Assembly: GCA_031430575.1 (NCBI GenBank)
Contig: JANPBT010000060.1
Span: 1 to 64,000, forward strand
Length of the DNA: 64,000 nucleotides
Origin: JANMDS01 sp031430575
Lineage (GTDB): Bacteria; Pseudomonadota; Gammaproteobacteria; Burkholderiales; Casimicrobiaceae
Direction of reading: 5' to 3'
In this document: piece after piece, positions 61,279 through 64,000 of the stretch
Layout: every line of letters begins with the position of its first letter
Numbering within the stretch: position 1 is the stretch's first letter
Notes under the pieces: generated by a model
Databases searched by the model: none
Seen by the model: the letters and a program-made list of their open reading frames with translations, nothing else
What the model was told of the DNA's origin: nothing
Made by a program: the position numbers and the translations under genes

Positions 61279-62436
61279 TCAGCGAATCTTCTCCAGCGCG
61301 CACGTGCGAAACCCCGCAAATACGTCTTGCCGTTGCGGCAGGTAAAAGTTACGGAATTTGTTGTGGCTTAGCGCAGGGTTGGTTACAAACGAGCTGCCGC
61401 GCAACGATTTATGCTTTCCATCAAACCATGGCTCGGAATATTCTTCGTATGGGTCAGCGGCGAAGCCGGGGTAAGGGGCGAAATCGCTGGCCGTCCATTG
61501 CCAGAGATTGCCGAACGCATCTGCGAAAGCATCGCTTGCTCTTTCGGCAGTGAATACCTGCGGCGCAGATTGAGCGCTTTCGAGCATTGCAAATTCCCAC
61601 TCCATTTCGGTCGGAAGCCGCCGCTTGGCCCATGCGCAGTAGGCGAGTGCTTCGCGTTGACTCACGTTGCTCACTGGAGCATTGGTTGCAATTGGACTCC
61701 AGCGATCAAACCAGCGTGATTCCCAACCGTGAGTGGCATTTTTGCGCCAATCGCGCGGGGCGGGAGCGCCGGTGGCATCGAGGTATGGCGCGTATTCACC
61801 GCAGGTGGTGAGCGCAGAAGCGATTGCAAACGGAGCGACAGTGGAATCGTGGCTCCACTTTTCGTTATCAAAAACGAAGCGGGCATTTTCGCCAGCGGGC
61901 GTGCCGAGCGTAAACGTGCCGCCAGAAAAAGCAATATCTTGCGCTACGACGGCCTGCGCACGCGGCGGGCGCACGCCATCGGGCGCGGGCAGACCCAGCG
62001 TATGCAGGCTCATCACAAATGCTTCGGTATGCATGGCTTCATGGCGCAGCGCGAGCTCGTAGAAGTAAAGCCGCGCCGCAGGTATTTTCGGCACGCGGTC
62101 GATCACCATTTCTAACGTGTCGTCCATAAATTTCAGCACTTCGGTGCGCTGCGGGTAATCGAGATCCCAGCGGGCGGCATGATCGATGGCGCGGGAATCA
62201 AAGCGGGCATCGGCATTGGCGATGCAGCTTGGGGTTTGCGCGATGCGCGGAAAGCGCACACACCAATACTCTTGAAACCATGCGACATGCGCTAATTCCC
62301 AGAGCGGAAGGTTAAGCTCGGGGCGCAGCGGGAAGGCCAAAGCCTCATCGGCCAGATGCGCATAAGCCGCACGCGTAAACTTGCGCGCAGCTTGCAGATC
62401 TTTTATTAACTCAATACGGCGTTTCTCAACGTCCAT
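61279..62436 (-). CDS. senA: Selenoneine/ergothioneine-type sulfoxide-synthase-like enzyme (SenA)
   Basis: An iron-dependent EgtB-family enzyme that joins a chalcogen donor to hercynine. From ATG 62436 (MDVEKRRIELIKDLQAARKF) it has 385 residues: an N-terminal DinB-like domain with the iron ligands His50 and the H-x3-H-x-E set His132, His136, Glu138 (RHEAMHTEA), then a C-terminal FGE-sulfatase-type domain (GGTFTLGTPAGEN, LPTEMEWEFA, LRGSSFVTNP, FRNFYLPQRQDVFAGFR). Pairing with senB points to selenoneine rather than ergothioneine. Two repeat copies lie inside (61554, SAPQV; 62068, IPAAR). The ATG overlaps the senB ATG on the other strand. Confidence 0.85.
   Translation of the reverse strand: MDVEKRRIELIKDLQAARKFTRAAYAHLADEALAFPLRPELNLPLWELAHVAWFQEYWCVRFPRIAQTPSCIANADARFDSRAIDHAARWDLDYPQRTEVLKFMDDTLEMVIDRVPKIPAARLYFYELALRHEAMHTEAFVMSLHTLGLPAPDGVRPPRAQAVVAQDIAFSGGTFTLGTPAGENARFVFDNEKWSHDSTVAPFAIASALTTCGEYAPYLDATGAPAPRDWRKNATHGWESRWFDRWSPIATNAPVSNVSQREALAYCAWAKRRLPTEMEWEFAMLESAQSAPQVFTAERASDAFADAFGNLWQWTASDFAPYPGFAADPYEEYSEPWFDGKHKSLRGSSFVTNPALSHNKFRNFYLPQRQDVFAGFRTCALEKIR
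61554..61571 (+). repeat. Dispersed repeat copy inside senA
   Basis: ATACCTGCGGCGCAGATT; encodes QSAPQVF. Confidence 0.92.
62068..62085 (-). repeat. Dispersed repeat copy inside senA (diverged)
   Basis: AAGCCGCGCCGCAGGTAT on the plus strand; one core change. Encodes KIPAARL. Confidence 0.7.
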
Positions 62437-63415
62437 GCGACCCAGAATCCTTTTAATCACGCCCGCGCGCGAATCCGACAACAACGGTAATTATCACACT
62501 GCCCACCGTTGGTTACAGATGCTTTCACCGGACTATGAAGTCACGGTGGCGCAAGCTTTTGCCGGAGAAGAAAGCGATTTGCTGATTGCCCTCCATGCCC
62601 GGCGCAGCGCAGCCGCCATTGTAGGGTTTAGCGCGCGCAATCCCGGTCGGCCGGTGATTCTCGCCTTGACCGGCACTGATTTGTATAAAGACATCCCCAA
62701 TCGTGACCCCGAGGCGCTGGCCTCGATGCGCCGTGCGTCGCATTGGATCACCCTGCAAGAAGATGCGCCGCATTTTCTTTCGTCGCTTAATTTTCCGATC
62801 ATTGCCGAAGGCGAAACCCGCGAAATTCAAGTGATTTTTCAAAGTGCGCCGTCAATGCCTGCGTTTGAAAACCCATCCATGATGTTAAACGTCGCTTTCG
62901 TTGGACATTTGCGTGATGAAAAAGATCCGCGCACCCTGATGAACGCAATCAGGTTGCTGGAAAAAGAGTTTCCCATCGTTGTCAATATGGTGGGTAACGG
63001 GCTCGATAGCGGGCTGGCCGCCGAAGCTTCGCAGCTAATGGCCGACGACGCCCGATTTGCCTGGCTCGGGGGCTTGAGCCACGAGAAAACCCGCGAGCTC
63101 ATCCGCCAGGCCGATCTGCTGGTGGTGCCCTCGCGCATGGAAGGCGGGGCGAACGTGATTGTTGAAGCCTTGACTTCGGGCACGCCAGTGGCCGCATCTG
63201 CGGTATCGGGCAATATCGGCATGCTTGGGCGCGATTGGCCCGCATATTTCCCGCTCGGGAATGCTGAAATTCTCGCTGATTTGCTGCGCACCTGCATTAC
63301 CGACGAAAACTTTTTGCCCCAGCTCAATATCGCGGCGGCTGCGCGCGCGCCCCTATTTGCGCGTGAAGCTGAGCGGGCGGCGCTGCGCAAAGTCGTGGCC
63401 GCGGCGCTCGCCTAG
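62435..63415 (+). CDS. senB: Selenosugar synthase-like glycosyltransferase (SenB)
   Basis: In the known sen pathway SenB couples selenophosphate to a UDP-sugar, giving a selenosugar used by SenA. From ATG 62435 it has 326 residues. NNGNYHTAHRWLQML, LIALHARRSAAAI and LALTGTDLYKD are the characteristic N-terminal blocks of this GT4-like family; VVPSRMEGGANVIVEAL is the C-terminal nucleotide-sugar site. The ATG shares CATG with the divergent senA ATG. An in-frame upstream start (62381) would extend into senA. A senC (selenophosphate synthetase) is not in the window. rsmA follows after 3 bases. Confidence 0.87.
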   Translation: MRPRILLITPARESDNNGNYHTAHRWLQMLSPDYEVTVAQAFAGEESDLLIALHARRSAAAIVGFSARNPGRPVILALTGTDLYKDIPNRDPEALASMRRASHWITLQEDAPHFLSSLNFPIIAEGETREIQVIFQSAPSMPAFENPSMMLNVAFVGHLRDEKDPRTLMNAIRLLEKEFPIVVNMVGNGLDSGLAAEASQLMADDARFAWLGGLSHEKTRELIRQADLLVVPSRMEGGANVIVEALTSGTPVAASAVSGNIGMLGRDWPAYFPLGNAEILADLLRTCITDENFLPQLNIAAAARAPLFAREAERAALRKVVAAALA

Positions 63416-63418
63416 CGC

Positions 63419-64000
63419 ATGGACGGACATCGCGCCCGCAAGCGATTTGGCCAAAATTTTTTGGTCGATCAGCGCTACATTCAAAAAATCATCGAAGCTG
63501 TCGCGCCCGCGCAAGGTGATGCCTTGGTGGAAATCGGGCCCGGCTTAGGCGCGCTCACCAAGCCTCTGCTGGCCGCGCTCGATCACCTGCACGTGATCGA
63601 AATTGATCGCGATCTTGCCCAGCGTTTGCGCGAAAGTCACGATGCCGCCAAGCTCACCGTGCATGAGCAAGATGCCCTCACTTTCGATCTCACGCAATTG
63701 CCTGCGCAGCTGAAGATCGTCGGCAATTTGCCGTACAACATTTCATCGCCCCTGCTCTTTCACATCGCAAAATCTGCGCCGCAGGTACAGCATATCACCG
63801 TGATGCTGCAAAAAGAAGTGGTGGATCGCATGGTCGCCGCGCCAGACACCGCCGACTACGGGCGCTTGAGCGTCATGCTGCAAGCGACTTTTTCAATCAA
63901 GCGATTATTTCTCGTGCCCCCGGGCGCTTTCAGGCCCGTGCCCAATGTCGATTCCGCAGTGGCGCAGCTCACGCCACTGCCCGTTGCGGTCGTACCTGCG
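63419..64000 (+). CDS. rsmA: 16S rRNA dimethyladenosine transferase (cut by window end)
   Basis: Methylates two adjacent adenosines near the 3' end of 16S rRNA. It starts MDGHRARKRFGQNFLVDQRY, the RsmA/KsgA beginning; the SAM loop VEIGPGLGALT and the active NLPYNISSPLL motif follow. 194 codons are visible. It starts 3 bases after senB. The repeat at 63770 encodes AKSAPQVQ, and a further copy begins at the window edge (63992), encoding VVPA. Confidence 0.95.
   Translation, partial: MDGHRARKRFGQNFLVDQRYIQKIIEAVAPAQGDALVEIGPGLGALTKPLLAALDHLHVIEIDRDLAQRLRESHDAAKLTVHEQDALTFDLTQLPAQLKIVGNLPYNISSPLLFHIAKSAPQVQHITVMLQKEVVDRMVAAPDTADYGRLSVMLQATFSIKRLFLVPPGAFRPVPNVDSAVAQLTPLPVAVVPA
63770..63787 (-). 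repeat. Dispersed repeat copy inside rsmA
   Basis: AAATCTGCGCCGCAGGTA on the plus strand; encodes KSAPQV. Confidence 0.92.
63992..64000 (+). repeat. Dispersed repeat copy cut by window end
   Basis: GTACCTGCG at the very end matches the left part of the consensus. Confidence 0.5.

Noticed and set aside
155..64000. The recurring CTGCGGCGCAG motif as a CRISPR array
   Set aside because: Copies are dispersed over the whole window with irregular spacing, in both orientations and within genes. There are no cas genes.
155..64000. The motif as a classical REP/BIME element mobilised by a RAYT transposase
   Set aside because: The unit is only about 19 bp, has no variable stem-loop body, keeps reading frames in core enzymes and mostly occurs singly. 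No RAYT gene is in the window. It cannot be fully excluded without the whole genome.

Overview
The window looks like a chromosomal segment of a betaproteobacterium, most likely Burkholderiales. The basis is gene content and order: an exbB-exbD-lpxK-trm112-kdsB...adk block, an aerobic phenylacetate (paa) regulon, class I PHA genes, many TctC/Bug-type solute receptors, a glutaryl-CoA dehydrogenase and a selenoneine-type senA/senB pair. No genus can be named from the sequence alone.

The most striking property is a short dispersed repeat, consensus ATACCTGCGGCGCAGATTT, with an odd-centred palindromic core (CTGCG-G-CGCAG). By eye I map about 47 copies, roughly 35 of them with an exact 11-bp core. 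They lie on both strands, inside genes (about 26) and between genes (about 21). Five close inverted pairs sit downstream of genes or inside an operon and form terminator-like hairpins. In coding DNA the repeat appears as recurring peptides (IPAAQI, SAPQV, CAAGI, LRRRY) in unrelated enzymes; lpxK alone has five. Density, orientation mix and hairpin pairing resemble the DNA uptake sequences of Neisseria and Pasteurellaceae, but this sequence is different. A minimal DNA ligase of the exported LigE type, a family linked to DNA uptake, lies at 18.9-19.8 kb. An uptake role is inference.

Layout: 0-8 kb has an IS end, a proton-pumping pyrophosphatase with an OmpA-like tail, adk, a PEP-CTERM-like protein and the kdsB/lpxK/exbBD block. 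8-21 kb is the phenylacetate regulon: paaG-H-I-K on the minus strand; paaA-E on the plus strand behind a promoter containing a perfect 16-bp palindrome; then LigE, a TetR-type candidate PaaR and paaF; a multidomain c-di-GMP protein lies between the two arms. 21-25.3 kb has a two-component system, an MHS-type transporter and a 49-aa membrane protein. 25.9-30.4 kb has two unknown exported proteins, a DUF442-type phosphatase, a CaiB-type CoA-transferase and AlkB. 30.5-34 kb has phaB, phaC and a ZIP transporter. 34.7-37.7 kb is tctC-B-A. 37.8-39.8 kb has a PfkB kinase, a WYL regulator and a VOC protein.

40.4-46.8 kb is an accessory catabolic cluster, all on the minus strand (GlcG-like, FAH-family, TctC, LVIVD protein, AraC regulator, dihaem cytochrome c, DoxX), without repeat copies. 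47.1-53.1 kb returns to housekeeping genes: gcdH, a histidine phosphatase, gnd, a gluconokinase with an internal stop codon, three tRNAs, a YegD-like Hsp70 and argC. 53.5-59.05 kb is a second repeat-free accessory stretch: a VOC protein, a decayed LysE exporter, a transposase remnant, an AraC regulator, an arylacetonitrilase-like nitrilase, a divergent M19-like protein and TctC. 59.7-64 kb has an exported-protein gene broken by an in-frame TGA, a PfkB kinase, senA and senB whose ATG codons overlap head to head, and the start of rsmA.

Pathway links: the nitrilase could yield arylacetic acids that feed PaaK and PaaABCE. PaaF/G/H give acetyl-CoA and succinyl-CoA, and surplus acetyl-CoA can be stored by PhaB/PhaC. 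paaZ and paaJ are not in the window.
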